Shown here: piece by piece, positions 18,088 to 27,545 of the stretch
Numbering within the stretch: position 1 is the first letter of the stretch
Layout: the number at the start of each line of letters is the position of its first letter
NCBI GenBank assembly: GCA_945862315.1
Contig: CAMAXW010000019.1
Coordinates: 1-64,000, forward strand
Direction of reading: 5' to 3'
Origin: Klebsiella pneumoniae
GTDB lineage: Bacteria > Pseudomonadota > Gammaproteobacteria > Ga0077536
DNA length: 64,000 nucleotides
The notes under the pieces: generated by a model
The model's database searches: none
The model's input: only the letters and a program-made list of their open reading frames with translations
What the model was told of the DNA's origin: nothing
Program-made: the position numbers and the translations under genes

Positions 18088-18927
18088 GTGCGTTTCGTTT
18101 CTGGTAAGTGTTGATGACCACCCATGGGCCTGAGCCACATGAGCACGCTTGCGCGTGACCGGTCGGGGACACGACCCCCAGGACCTCAAAGTGCCGGTTT
18201 CCGGCGGCGTGCGGGGTCTTCGTGGAAGACCGGACGCATGCCAGACCAACGCCCTTTGCGGGCATTCAGGAGCTCGGTGTTTGCACACCGAAAAGATGAC
18301 GACGGGCGAAGCCCCGTGTGACGACACGCGCGTGTTGGACAAGCCACAGACCCGAGCAACAGGCTCGGCCGCGACGCGCTATCCGGTGATGAAACCGGTG
18401 AAAGAGGAACGACTGGCCGCACGTTCAAGACCGCTAAGGTCCTGCACGGAGGCTGAGGAAGGGACGGGCTGGATGGCCCGTCCGACTACATTGCAATCAC
18501 AGTCTTTCGACTGCCGCACCCGATGAGATTGCCGGGGGTGCCTGGTTGCCACGATAAGCGTCGTGGCCACGCATGAAGTCGATGGCGGCGATTCTAGGGA
18601 GAGACTGCCGCAGCGAAAGCCGGTTTCAGGTCCGGCGTGCGGGTCTGATTCGGCGTTGCGTGGGGAGTTCCGTTGGCGCAGGGATGGGGTTCATCGGCGG
18701 CAGCGCGGGGCGTCGTCCTCTGCGTGTCCTTGGGTCAAAGGCTGGAAAACGTCGGGACTGTTTGGCGCAGTCGTCCTCGTCCCTACCGCGTGTGCAGGGA
18801 CGAGGACGGCCTTCGGGACTGTCGAATGCAGCGCCAATCACATGGCGCTAGCCCGCGACCGCGCTGGCGACGGTGTTCGATGACCCGCTAGACTACTGGC
18901 TCGTAAGGTATCGCAAGGACGCGATGC
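18088..18927. other. 840-bp non-coding, hairpin-rich region between integrase and IS91 transposase
   Basis: No convincing protein is seen. Strong hairpins recur: CCGAGC/GCTCGG (18352-18368), GGACGGGC/GCCCGTCC (18462-18483), GCCACGA/TCGTGGC (18548-18567) and a 13-bp stem at 18772-18808. The part upstream of the integrase-domain gene may be a structured leader or small RNA; the part before the transposase probably includes the IS91 end. Confidence 0.5.
18772..18808. repeat. 13-bp perfect hairpin upstream of IS91 transposase
   Basis: CGTCCTCGTCCCT pairs perfectly with AGGGACGAGGACG across an 11-base loop, 120 bp before the transposase start. IS91 elements carry hairpins at their termini, so this may mark the terIS end. 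Confidence 0.5.
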
Positions 18928-20415
18928 ATGACGCCGTTATTGGCCGGCAAGGACGCTGGCGCTGTGCGTGGGGGCGCGTATGTTCGGCATGCGCCTGAGC
19001 AGACGCTCCTCTATCAAATCGTTGAGCATTACTACCCTGCGTTCGTCGAACACTTGGCAGCGCGTGAGCGCTCGTTGCCGACGCATGTGCAGCGTGAATT
19101 CGAAGACTATCTGAAGTGCGGTCGGCTGGAGCACGGCTTTCTGCGCGTTCGCTGCATGGACTGTCACGCCGAGCGACTGGTGGCGTTCAGCTGTAAGCGA
19201 CGCGGCTTCTGCCCGAGCTGCGGCGCACGCCGAATGGCGGAAAGCGCGGCATTGCTGGTCGACGAAGTGCTGCCCCGAGAACCTCTACGGCAGTGGGTGC
19301 TGAGTGTTCCGTTCGCATTGCGCTATCTGTTCGCCGTCAATCCCGCCGTGATGGGCCAGGTGCTGGGCATCGTCACTCGGGCGATTGCGAGTCATTTGAT
19401 CAGCGCCGCCGGCTATCACCACGATACAGCGCAGACTGGCGCGGTGACGTTGATCCAACGCTTCGGTAGCGCGCTGAACTTAAACATTCATTTCCATATG
19501 CTGTTCCTCGACGGCGTGTATGTGACGAGCGGCGAGCGGTTGACCTTTCGCCGGCTACCACCGCCAACCGTGGCTGCACTTGAGAAGTTGGTTCACGTTA
19601 TCAGTCAGCGCGTTGGCCGGGCACTCGAACGCCAAGGGATCCTGGTGCGGGACTTGGAGAATAACTTTCTGGCGGTGGACACGCCTGACGGCACGGACTT
19701 CGACGATCTCCTAGGGCATTCGATTACCTACCGCATTGCGCTTGGTCCTCATCAGGGCCGCAAGGCGTTTACCTTGCAGACGGTACCGGCAGCGACAGAC
19801 GCCATCGACGGCAAGTTAGCGCGGGCCGCCGGCTTCTCGTTACACGCCGGGGTGGCGTGCGAGGCGCACGAACGCGAGAAGCTGGAACGTCTGTGCCGCT
19901 ATATCACGCGCCCGGCGGTCTCGACCGAGCGATTGTCGTTAACGGCGCAGGGGAATATTCGGTACCGTCTCAAAACACCCTACCGTGACGGCACCACGGA
20001 TGTCGTGTTTGAGCCGCTCGACTTTATCGCCCGGCTTGCCGCGCTGGTGCCGACGCCCCGGGTCAACCTCACGCGTTACCACGGGGTCTTTGCGCCGAAC
20101 CACCGATTGCGTGAGCAAGTGACGCCGGCCAGGCCAGGCCTTTGCCTTGCTGAGACCGCCAACGAGGCCGCACCCGCGCGCCATGTCTCGATGACGTGGG
20201 CACAACGGTTGAAGCGGGTGTTCAACATCGATATCGAGACCTGCGAACACTGCGGCGGTGCGGTCAAGGTGATCGCGAGCATTGAAGATCCGGCCGTGAT
20301 CAAACAGATCCTTGAGCACCTCGACCGACGAGTGCAGGCCACGCCCTTAAGCCTCAGACCCTTCGCCCGCGCGCCGCCGCAACAAGCATTGCCGGGCCTA
20401 AAGGAACCAGGCTGA
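18928..20415 (+). CDS. IS91-family transposase (intact)
   Basis: A 495-residue rolling-circle transposase. It has an N-terminal zinc finger ([20 protein letters not shown] with CPSC following), the HUH-like motif in [12 protein letters not shown], catalytic tyrosine candidates in [12 protein letters not shown], and a late CEHCGG zinc pair. Length fits full IS91/IS801-type enzymes, so this copy may be active. Its 3'-terminal 145 bp recurs as relics at 34796-34938 and (weaker) 38025-38100. DNA after the stop (to about 20475) is also conserved at 34.94-35.0 kb, consistent with an oriIS end. Confidence 0.95.
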   Translation: MTPLLAGKDAGAVRGGAYVRHAPEQTLLYQIVEHYYPAFVEHLAARERSLPTHVQREFEDYLKCGRLEHGFLRVRCMDCHAERLVAFSCKRRGFCPSCGARRMAESAALLVDEVLPREPLRQWVLSVPFALRYLFAVNPAVMGQVLGIVTRAIASHLISAAGYHHDTAQTGAVTLIQRFGSALNLNIHFHMLFLDGVYVTSGERLTFRRLPPPTVAALEKLVHVISQRVGRALERQGILVRDLENNFLAVDTPDGTDFDDLLGHSITYRIALGPHQGRKAFTLQTVPAATDAIDGKLARAAGFSLHAGVACEAHEREKLERLCRYITRPAVSTERLSLTAQGNIRYRLKTPYRDGTTDVVFEPLDFIARLAALVPTPRVNLTRYHGVFAPNHRLREQVTPARPGLCLAETANEAAPARHVSMTWAQRLKRVFNIDIETCEHCGGAVKVIASIEDPAVIKQILEHLDRRVQATPLSLRPFARAPPQQALPGLKEPG

Positions 20416-20649
20416 CGGCACTGCCCCTTTCTAAACTATGGACGCGAGGCTGGCTTGACCCCGGCTCGGTGTCGCGCGCGCCTGTCGATCCAAACGCACG
20501 ATAGCTCAAGGTCAATCACTCTCCTGGGCGAACGGGCTCGCACAATTCCGAGCGAAACAGCCGCCGCCCACCGCCGACCGGTCCTTCAGGGGCCTTCCAT
20601 TTTCCCGCACTCGACGCTCGCTTTCGCGGGACAGGGCCGACAAAGGGCA

Positions 20650-21062
20650 GTTAAATTTCCTATACTCTGACCAGCCCGATGTGCTGTCTCAGACTCTTCT
20701 TTTCGGGTCCCTATCACCATATCAAGATTATTATCTAAAAGTTGTTGAACAAGTGCAGGCGCAGCGCTTGCATCATAGGTGCCATCACCATCAATCATGA
20801 TATAAAGGTCTGCTTCAATGTCAGCAAACATGCGACGAACGACATTGCCTTTCCCCTGACGTGATTCGGATCGAACCACTGCACCCACATTTTGTGCACG
20901 CGTAATTGTTTGATCTGTTGAATTATTGTCATATACATAAATGATTGCGGTTGGAATGTGCTTTTTGAATGCATTTATAACATCAGCAATTCCGGCTTCC
21001 TCGTTGTAGCAAGGAATAAGAATGGCGATAGATAGTTGAGAGTTAATCATCTGCGTATCCAT
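20650..21062 (-). pseudogene. Glycosyltransferase family 2, 3'-truncated
   Basis: The N-terminal 130 residues of a GT2/dolichol-phosphate-mannose-synthase-like enzyme: IAILIPCYNEEAGIADVI, YVYDNNSTD and the metal-binding IMIDGDGTY. Homology stops after AHRAGQS near position 20650, where base composition jumps from AT-rich to GC-rich, so the 3' half is lost. It overlaps the methyltransferase stop (TAATG) and was part of a polysaccharide locus. Confidence 0.8.
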
Positions 21063-22030
21063 TAGCTAGGTTTTGTTGCTACAAGAAAAAAGCCAGAAAC
21101 AATAAGATCTTCAGCTGAAATATTTCTAAATGTAGATGAATATGATTTATTGTAACGGTTGAAATGTTGTATTGCTTTTTCTTTTAAATTTGAGGGGATT
21201 TCTTCAAATTTGCATTCATGTTCAAGGCTTCCTACTCCATAAAGCCCTGTTACTAAAAACTCATGCGGGCATCCTATTTTTTTCATGACTTGTTTATATT
21301 GATGGATAAGTACACGATTAGGAAAGCCAGATCCCTTTGTCATAAGTTGATATGTCCAGCCAGGGATACTTAAAAATGTACTGTCATGGCAATGTGGTGT
21401 AAACATGGCATGATCTCGTAAATCCACTTTATGAATTAATTTTCCGCCTGGATTTAATGCTTCATACATAGCGCTTAACGACAAAATGGGATCATCTAAG
21501 TGTTCTAGCACAGATCTAGATACTATTATGTCATAGCCCTTATTATCGTTAAAAAAAGTTTCTCCGGCAGCTTTTTGCCCATAATAACGTTTGATCATGG
21601 GAAATGTTGTATCATCAGCTAAATTAGTTTTTTTAAGCATTTTTTTAATTATAGGATGTGTATCGCATAGTTGTTTGTAAATTTCACTTTGTTTTGCAGC
21701 GTTACGTTTTGAGTAAAATCGATCTGCTAAATCTGCTGAGGTGCAGCCATCTTGTAAAAACATTAGTGCAACTCCGACATTGTCTCCAGGGCCAATTTCT
21801 GCCATTTTGCCATAGAATTTATCGAATCCAGATAGTCGTTTGTAGTCTTGAAACACATCCGTTATATATTGAACAGATTCATGAAGATTAATTGCTGAGT
21901 GAGTTGTGCCAGATGTGGATTCAATATCACCATGCAATCTACGAAGATGAATGCGAAGATTATGTATGATATATGCAAAGCAATTTAGGATGATTGATTT
22001 CTTTAGAAAAACCTTAATTTTTTGTTTCAT
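21062..22030 (-). CDS. Class I SAM-dependent methyltransferase
   Basis: A 322-residue protein with SAM motif I MAEIGPGDNVGVAL and the post-motif stretch YDIIVSRSVLEHLDDPILSL, followed by GGKLIHKVDLRDH. It is the only complete gene of a markedly AT-rich block (20.65-22.21 kb) and overlaps both neighbours by a few bases (ATGA before it, TAATG after it). The context of GT2 and GT4 fragments suggests methylation of a surface sugar or lipid carrier in the donor organism. The substrate is unknown. Confidence 0.85.
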   Translation of the reverse strand: MKQKIKVFLKKSIILNCFAYIIHNLRIHLRRLHGDIESTSGTTHSAINLHESVQYITDVFQDYKRLSGFDKFYGKMAEIGPGDNVGVALMFLQDGCTSADLADRFYSKRNAAKQSEIYKQLCDTHPIIKKMLKKTNLADDTTFPMIKRYYGQKAAGETFFNDNKGYDIIVSRSVLEHLDDPILSLSAMYEALNPGGKLIHKVDLRDHAMFTPHCHDSTFLSIPGWTYQLMTKGSGFPNRVLIHQYKQVMKKIGCPHEFLVTGLYGVGSLEHECKFEEIPSNLKEKAIQHFNRYNKSYSSTFRNISAEDLIVSGFFLVATKPS

Positions 22031-22206
22031 TTATTATTCTCATCCGTCAAAATGTTTTCTGTTTTTGAAACCATTTTTTCAATTGTGTAGCGTTCCTTGA
22101 TTTTTTCTCTAAGTCGAATCATATTGTCTTTATTGTTCGGTGTGCCGAGTTGTTTTAAAACTTTTTCTCCCATGCTGGCAGCGTCTCCCACATTAACAAT
22201 TCTATC
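22027..22206 (-). pseudogene. Glycosyltransferase (GT4-like) C-terminal fragment
   Basis: The minus strand reads VNVGDAASMGEKVLKQL, then MIRLREKIKERYTIEKMVSK, ending in a TGA that overlaps the methyltransferase ATG. This matches the C-terminal helix region of group 1 glycosyltransferases. The 5' part is missing; AT-rich sequence ends near 22206 against a GC-rich proteasome-like gene. Confidence 0.65.
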
Positions 22207-22210
22207 GTCG

Positions 22211-22525
22211 TATACTCATCACCTCGCGCAGCTTGCTGCCGATCATCTGCGCCACGTCGAACATCGAACGCGCGGCATGGATGTCCTGTCCTGGCGCGCC
22301 ACTGCCGGCGCTCTCTCGCAGCGCCGTGACGACGGCCTGCGTGGTGGCCAGGTTGCCGGCCGAGAGCACCGCGACCACGTGCCGGCCGGGCACCTCGAAC
22401 ACCGCGAGCTTCTTCACCAGCGCCACCTGATCGACGCCCGCATTCGAACGCGAGTCGGACGCCAGCACCAGGCCATCGGGGAGCAGAATGCCAAGACAGT
22501 AAGTCAAGTGTTCCTCCATCGTCAT
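22211..22525 (-). pseudogene. Anbu-type (proteasome-like) peptidase, N-terminal fragment
   Basis: The first 105 residues match Anbu/BPH peptidases: TYCLGILLPDGLVLASDSRS, NAGVDQVA, VLSAGNLATTQAVVTALRE. The fold's N-terminal threonine follows the leader MTMEEHL. It is cut at about residue 105 by the AT-rich block, so it cannot form the ring. Anbu genes normally sit with a transglutaminase-like and other genes that are absent here. Confidence 0.75.
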
Positions 22526-22947
22526 TCGCTGGTCAGCGTCGAGGCGGTCGGACCGGAGTGCAGACAGCTTGCGAAACCCGAACGCTGCGCCATCAAGCGT
22601 TGCACAGCAATTCGAAATGGCAAGGGCGCTCAGGTCGACGGTTGCTGTGCACTCCAGGTTTCAGACCGGGCCAGTCCGTCTGGAACGCAAGGCTGGCAAC
22701 AGCGACGCGCCTGCCTTGCAAGCACTATCGGCCTGTGTCCGAAGGAACCGCAGTGGCAGGTTGGCCGCGCCAGGAAGGTGGCAAGCAGGAGTGGTAGCCG
22801 GGTTCCTGCAGGGAACGCCGGGTCGCCCCCCGGACGACGGGCGTGCCGGTACATTGCTGGCAGGCGCGTCAAGGCGAGAGTCGGGACGACACGACTCAGG
22901 GCAAGACAGACGAGCGCGCCGGCCGGAGGACGCGGCAAAGCCCGGTC
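22526..22947. other. Intergenic, no gene recognised
   Basis: This 420-bp GC-rich stretch has open frames on both strands but none with a recognisable motif or starting signal. It includes a GGTTCC-TGCA-GGGAAC-type hairpin near 22800. It separates the Anbu fragment from the catabolic cluster. Confidence 0.35.
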
Positions 22948-23694
22948 TCAGCGTCCTCCGGCGACGTCAATGAAGCTGCCGGTGACGTAGGAGGCTTCCG
23001 CTGACAACAACCACATGATAGCCGTCGCCACTTCGTCTGCGTGCCCACCGCGCTGCATGGGGACCATGGGCCCCAAACGCTCAACCCGGCCAGGCTCACC
23101 GCTGCTGGCGTGAATGTCGGTGTCGATGATACCGGGGCGTACTGCATTGACGCGGATCCCCTCTGCCGCCACCTCTTTAGCGAGGCCTAGCGTGAGTGTA
23201 TCAACAGCACCTTTGGTCGCCGCGTAGTCGACATACTCGCCTGGAGAGCCCAGACGGGCCGCTGCCGAGGACACGTTGACGATCGCGCCGCCAGCGCCAC
23301 CGTGTTGCGTCGACATGCGCAAGACCGCAGCCCTTGCGCAGAGGAAGCTGCCGATGACATTGGTGGCGAACACGCGGTGCAGGCGCGCCGCGTCCATCGC
23401 GTCGACTCGTGTTTGCCGGCCGGTCAGGCCGGCGTTGTTGACCAGTGCGGTCAGCGGCCCGAAGGCGCGGTCGCAGGCCTCGAACAGCCGCAGGATCTCG
23501 CTTTCGTTGCTGACATCCGCCTGCAGGGACAGCGCACGGCCGCCCGTGTCTTCGATCGCTTGGACGACCTGCGCGGCCGCTGCGGCATCCTCGCGATAGC
23601 TCAACATCACACAGTAACCGTCGCGACCGGCGCGCAGTGCCGTGGCGGCACCAATGCCGCGACTGCCGCCGGTAATAAGGACCACTTTGTTCAT
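22948..23694 (-). CDS. SDR-family NAD(P)-dependent oxidoreductase
   Basis: This 248-residue classical short-chain dehydrogenase has the cofactor motif LITGGSRGIGAATA, NNAG, an active-site Ser in NVSSAAARLG and the YxxxK motif in EYVDYAATKG. ATG at 23694 gives the expected N-terminus MNKVVLITGG. It is the last gene of the ferredoxin-P450-SDR set transcribed leftward and would oxidise an alcohol made by the P450. Confidence 0.93.
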   Translation of the reverse strand: MNKVVLITGGSRGIGAATALRAGRDGYCVMLSYREDAAAAAQVVQAIEDTGGRALSLQADVSNESEILRLFEACDRAFGPLTALVNNAGLTGRQTRVDAMDAARLHRVFATNVIGSFLCARAAVLRMSTQHGGAGGAIVNVSSAAARLGSPGEYVDYAATKGAVDTLTLGLAKEVAAEGIRVNAVRPGIIDTDIHASSGEPGRVERLGPMVPMQRGGHADEVATAIMWLLSAEASYVTGSFIDVAGGR

Positions 23695-23750
23695 GTGCAA
23701 GACGTCTCTGCTCGCATGTCGGGAACAGGCGGCCAGTCGGGTCGCTCGGC

Positions 23751-24947
23751 CTACGCAGCAATCAAGCGCAGTGGCTGGTGTTCGACGATGTCCATGATGG
23801 GCTGACGGGCAAAGTGGACGGCCTCCGGGCCCTGCGGATACTCCAGCGTTCGGGTGCGCGCAAGCAGTTGACGGAGCGCGATGCGCGCCTCGAGCCGGGC
23901 AAGCGCGTTGCCGATGCACATGTGCACGCCGGTGCCGAAGCTCGCATGTCGGAGTTGCCCGCGGGTGACGTCGAACTCATCCGGGCGATCGAACACTCTG
24001 GGATCGCGATTGGCGGAAGCCAGCCACAGGGCGACGAAATCACCTTTCCGGATCTCGACCCCATCGATAGCACAATCAGTGTTTGCGATACGTTCGAGCT
24101 TGCGCAGCTGACTGCGCAGGCGCAGCGACTCTTCGACCATTGGTTCGAGGAGGGCGGGCGTTTGCCGAAGGAGTGCGTGCTGCTGAGGGTGCGTCATCAG
24201 CAGATGAATGGCATTGCCGATGAGATTGGTGGTCGTTGCCTGCCCGGCGATCACCAGCAGCTGACAGAAGCCGGACGCCTGTGCGTCGGTGAAGCCGCCA
24301 TCGAGCATGGCCGACAGCACGTCATCCTGGCGGCGCCGACGCCTTTCGCGGATGAAGTCCGCAAAGTATTCGCCCATTTCTCGGCAGGCCTCGCCAATCT
24401 GGGCTTCAACCGCCGGCCGCCGCTCGCGCCAGAACACCGCCTGGCCGTCGAACTCCTCGAGCTTCTCGGTGAGGCGTCGAATCCGCGGCAGCGCTGATTC
24501 CGGCAGCCCGATCAGTTTCGAGATCATGTAGATGGTCAGCTTCGAGGCGAAGTCGTCGATGACATCGATGTCGCGCGCGGCCAGACAGTCATCCAGCAAT
24601 TCGGTGCAGCGTTGTTCGATCTGGCTGGTCAGGGCGTGCACCCGTGCCGGCAAGAACAGCGGCGCGACTATCGCCCGCAGCTTCGTGTGCTCGGGCGGAT
24701 CGTCGTAGAACATCACGGTCGCGTCGCCCAGGTTTCCTTTGCGGAATTCCTCCCCGCGGTCCGAAGACCAGTCATGCCAGTTGTTGGCGATGGCGCGGAC
24801 GTCCTCGTTGCGGAATACGGAGACCACGCGACACAGGCTGTCGGCATGCCGGTAGGCGCGGCAGGACTCTCGCATGTGATTCAGGATGGCGTAGGGCCGT
24901 GCCAGAAAGTCTTCCGACAACGGTTCGAACTGGAGGGGATGGTGCAT
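23751..24947 (-). CDS. Cytochrome P450
   Basis: A soluble bacterial (class I) P450 of 398 residues. The oxygen-binding helix reads LLVIAGQATTTNLIGN, the ExxR motif is EESLRLR, and the heme loop is FGTGVHMCIGNALARLE with the thiolate Cys344. The ferredoxin gene starts upstream on the same strand and supplies electrons. No ferredoxin reductase is present in the window. The substrate is unknown. Confidence 0.97.
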   Translation of the reverse strand: MHHPLQFEPLSEDFLARPYAILNHMRESCRAYRHADSLCRVVSVFRNEDVRAIANNWHDWSSDRGEEFRKGNLGDATVMFYDDPPEHTKLRAIVAPLFLPARVHALTSQIEQRCTELLDDCLAARDIDVIDDFASKLTIYMISKLIGLPESALPRIRRLTEKLEEFDGQAVFWRERRPAVEAQIGEACREMGEYFADFIRERRRRRQDDVLSAMLDGGFTDAQASGFCQLLVIAGQATTTNLIGNAIHLLMTHPQQHALLRQTPALLEPMVEESLRLRSQLRKLERIANTDCAIDGVEIRKGDFVALWLASANRDPRVFDRPDEFDVTRGQLRHASFGTGVHMCIGNALARLEARIALRQLLARTRTLEYPQGPEAVHFARQPIMDIVEHQPLRLIAA

Positions 24948-24973
24948 GACGTCACGTCCTCGTGCTGGCGAAC

Positions 24974-25294
24974 TCAGACCTGGCTGGATGGGAGACTGAC
25001 CTGCATGCCGTCGAGCGCCGGGCTCGTGCTGATTCGGCAGCTGAGGCGTGAGTCAGGACGCCGCTCCAGCGCGCCCTCCAGCATCACTTGCTCGGTGGCG
25101 TCGGGTGGCGGCAGGCGTGCCTGCCATTCCTCGGCGATATAGACGTGGCAGGTTGCGCAGGCGCAGTTGCCGCCGCATTCCCCGATGATGCCTGGCAGGC
25201 CATGACGTACCGCCAGTGACATCAGGGTTTCTCCGGCCACAGCCTCCAGGCTGGTTTCCTCACCCGCACTGTTCACGAAGCAGATTCTGATCAC
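24974..25294 (-). CDS. [2Fe-2S] ferredoxin, adrenodoxin/putidaredoxin type
   Basis: A 106-residue ferredoxin with the cluster ligands in GECGGNCACATCHVYI and a final Cys in SRLSCRIS. It starts with GTG preceded by GGAGGG five bases upstream. It lies 26 bp before the P450 gene and is its probable electron donor. Confidence 0.95.
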   Translation of the reverse strand: MIRICFVNSAGEETSLEAVAGETLMSLAVRHGLPGIIGECGGNCACATCHVYIAEEWQARLPPPDATEQVMLEGALERRPDSRLSCRISTSPALDGMQVSLPSSQV

Positions 25295-25345
25295 GCGGCC
25301 CTCCGGTCACTGCTGTTGGCTGCATCTGTCAGCTCGACGTATATG

Positions 25346-25364
25346 GTCGACGAAAGTGTAGACA
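25346..25364. promoter_or_regulatory. Candidate GntR operator, site 1
   Basis: GTCGACGAAAGTGTAGACA lies between the divergent ferredoxin and gntR genes. It matches site 2 (26222-26240) at 17 of 19 bases, in the same cluster and nowhere else I noticed. It probably controls the leftward P450 operon and/or gntR itself. Confidence 0.55.
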
Positions 25365-25508
25365 GAATAGACGGCAATGTTGCCGATGTCCAGCGTCGAA
25401 GCGGGCGCGGGTTGCGTCCGGAACGCCGCGCGGACTGCGGGCCGTGCGGATTCACCGGTTCCGGTTTACGATTCGCTGCTGGAATCGTCTCCCACTACGG
25501 ATTAGCCA

Positions 25509-26162
25509 ATGTCGGATGGGTCATCATCGGTCGAACTGGTCTTGAACAAACTTCTGGACGGGATCCGGCAGGGGCGCTACGTGCCGGGTCAGCGCCTGGT
25601 GGCCGGCGACGTTGCCAGGGAGCTGAATGTCAGCCGCGCGCCCGTACGGGAAGCGATTCATGTGCTGGCTGGCGAAGGTGTGGTCGAACTGACACCCAAC
25701 CAGGGCGCGCGCATCGTATGTCTGACCGCCATGGATTTGATCCACGGCATGTTGCTGCTCAAGGCCGTCGGTGCACTGGGTATCGAATACGCCTGTCCCC
25801 TGATGTCGCAGCCCGCCAATCGCAGCGCGGTGAAGGCGAAGGCCAAAGAGGTGTTCGAGGCTGGCGGCACCCGTCAGCCTTATCCTTGGTTCACGGGACT
25901 GATCGAACTCCATCGGCTGTTCAACACAATCAGTGGCAATCCCTACCTCAACCTGCAGGTGTTCGGGCGGCTGCATCTGGTCTATTTCAATCGCGCGTTG
26001 TCGGAAAAGCTGCCGGGCCGCCATTGGGAAAAGTATGTGGCCAATTATCACCAGATCGTCGAGCTGGTACTGGCAGGCGACGCGCGCAAGGCCGTCGCTG
26101 CCTTCAATTCGCATATGACCTGGGCCATCGATGGCCTGCGCAAGGAATATCTCGCGGACTAG
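25509..26162 (+). CDS. GntR-family transcriptional regulator (FCD-like)
   Basis: A 217-residue regulator with an N-terminal winged helix (RYVPGQRLVAGDVARELNVS then RAPVREAIHVLAGEGVVELT) and a helical effector domain like FadR/FCD. It stands between the leftward ferredoxin-P450-SDR set and the rightward MetE-like/SDR/HyuAB set. Two near-identical 19-bp sites flank it, so it is the likely local repressor, released by the pathway substrate. Confidence 0.9.
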   Translation: MSDGSSSVELVLNKLLDGIRQGRYVPGQRLVAGDVARELNVSRAPVREAIHVLAGEGVVELTPNQGARIVCLTAMDLIHGMLLLKAVGALGIEYACPLMSQPANRSAVKAKAKEVFEAGGTRQPYPWFTGLIELHRLFNTISGNPYLNLQVFGRLHLVYFNRALSEKLPGRHWEKYVANYHQIVELVLAGDARKAVAAFNSHMTWAIDGLRKEYLAD

Positions 26163-26221
26163 CGCCAGGCTGCCCAACGCCGGCGTCGGCTGAGAAAGTC
26201 GCGCTTGACGCTGCCTGATTC

Positions 26222-26240
26222 GTCGACGATAGTGTCGACA
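26222..26240. promoter_or_regulatory. Candidate GntR operator, site 2
   Basis: GTCGACGATAGTGTCGACA, with an internal TGTCGACA palindrome, lies 84 bp upstream of the MetE-like start. Its similarity to site 1 suggests coordinate control of both arms of the catabolic cluster. Confidence 0.55.
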
Positions 26241-26323
26241 CTTCTGGCGATCGTTCCGATAGGGCGCGGATGCTGATGCCCCGGATGGACGCCGCGCACC
26301 CGCGAACTCCGGAGCTATACGCG

Positions 26324-27523
26324 ATGAAAGCCAGTACCGATCGGATCCTCACCACCCACGTCGGCAGCCTGCCCCGCTCGGACAAGCTGCTCGCGATGAT
26401 CTCGGATATAGAGGCCGGCAAGGCGGTGGACCGCGCGGTCTTCCAGGCGCAGGCCAGGCTGGAAATGGCGGCGGTGGTCCGCGAGCAGGCGACGGCCGGG
26501 ATCGACATCGCCGGCGACGGCGAAATTCCGCGGCTCGGCTTCTCCATCTATGCCAAGAACCGGATGTCCGGCTTTGGCGGCGCGGCCAATCGCGGCACGG
26601 TCACTGACTTCGAGAAGTTTCCGAAGTACGCCGAGTTTCTCGCCCGGCGCGTTGGTGCCACCACCATCGGTAAATCGGCCACCACCTGGCAGATGCCGGA
26701 ATGCGTGGCCGAAGTGCACTACGAGGACGATTTCGCGCAGGCGCGCGAAGAGCTGGATCTGTTCGCCGACGTGCTCGCGCAGGAGTCCGTCGCGACGGCG
26801 AGCTTTGCGCAGACTTTCGTGACGGCGGCGACCCCGGGCATTCTGTCGACTACCCTGCTACGCAACGCGGCCCATCCGAGCTATCCGACGGATACTGAGT
26901 ACGTCTACGCGCTCGCACGTGAAATGAAGAAGGAGTACGAGCTCATCGCGTCCCGTGGCCACATCCTGCAGCTCGACGCGCCGGATCTCGGCCTCGAGCG
27001 GCAGATCCTCTATCGCGATCGCCCGCAGCGGGAGTTTCTCGAACGCGTCGAACTGCATATCGACGCGATGAATCTCGCGATTGCCGACATTCCGCGCGAA
27101 CAGGTCCGCCTGCATTTGTGCTGGGGCAACTGGGAAGGCCCACACTGCGACGACATCGATCTCGAACCGCTGCTGCCGCTGGTCTACAAGGCAAAGGTCG
27201 GCGGCTTCTCGCTGGCCTGCGCGAACCCGCGGCATGCGCATGAAATCGATCTGTTCCGCAAGTTTCCGCCGCCGAAGGACTGGGTGCTGTTTCCGGGTTG
27301 TATCGATGTCACCTACAACTATCTCGAACATCCGGGCGTCGTCGCCAAGCGGATCCTGGAATTCGTCGACGTCATTGGCGACAAGGAGCGCGTGGTCGCG
27401 AGCACCGACTGTGGCTTTTCGACCTTTGCCGGCTACGTGATGGTCGCCGAGGACGTCGCATGGGCGAAGCTGAAGGCGCTGGCCGACGGCGCGGCGCTGG
27501 CTTCGAAGAAGCTCTGGTCCTGA
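26324..27523 (+). CDS. MetE C-terminal-like zinc methyl/alkyl-transferase family protein, paralogue 2
   Basis: A 399-residue homologue of the gene at 6685-7845: ILTTHVGSLPRSDKLLAMIS, RLHLCWGNWEGPHC (zinc ligands His and Cys) and VVASTDCGFSTFAGY. ATG at 26324 is chosen because GGAG lies ten bases upstream and it gives the family start. Placement after a GntR site and before an SDR and HyuAB suggests a catabolic role, perhaps transfer of an alkyl group to a thiol or demethylation, rather than methionine synthesis. Confidence 0.82.
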   Translation: MKASTDRILTTHVGSLPRSDKLLAMISDIEAGKAVDRAVFQAQARLEMAAVVREQATAGIDIAGDGEIPRLGFSIYAKNRMSGFGGAANRGTVTDFEKFPKYAEFLARRVGATTIGKSATTWQMPECVAEVHYEDDFAQAREELDLFADVLAQESVATASFAQTFVTAATPGILSTTLLRNAAHPSYPTDTEYVYALAREMKKEYELIASRGHILQLDAPDLGLERQILYRDRPQREFLERVELHIDAMNLAIADIPREQVRLHLCWGNWEGPHCDDIDLEPLLPLVYKAKVGGFSLACANPRHAHEIDLFRKFPPPKDWVLFPGCIDVTYNYLEHPGVVAKRILEFVDVIGDKERVVASTDCGFSTFAGYVMVAEDVAWAKLKALADGAALASKKLWS

Positions 27524-27545
27524 ACGCAGCGTACGGGGAATGCAG

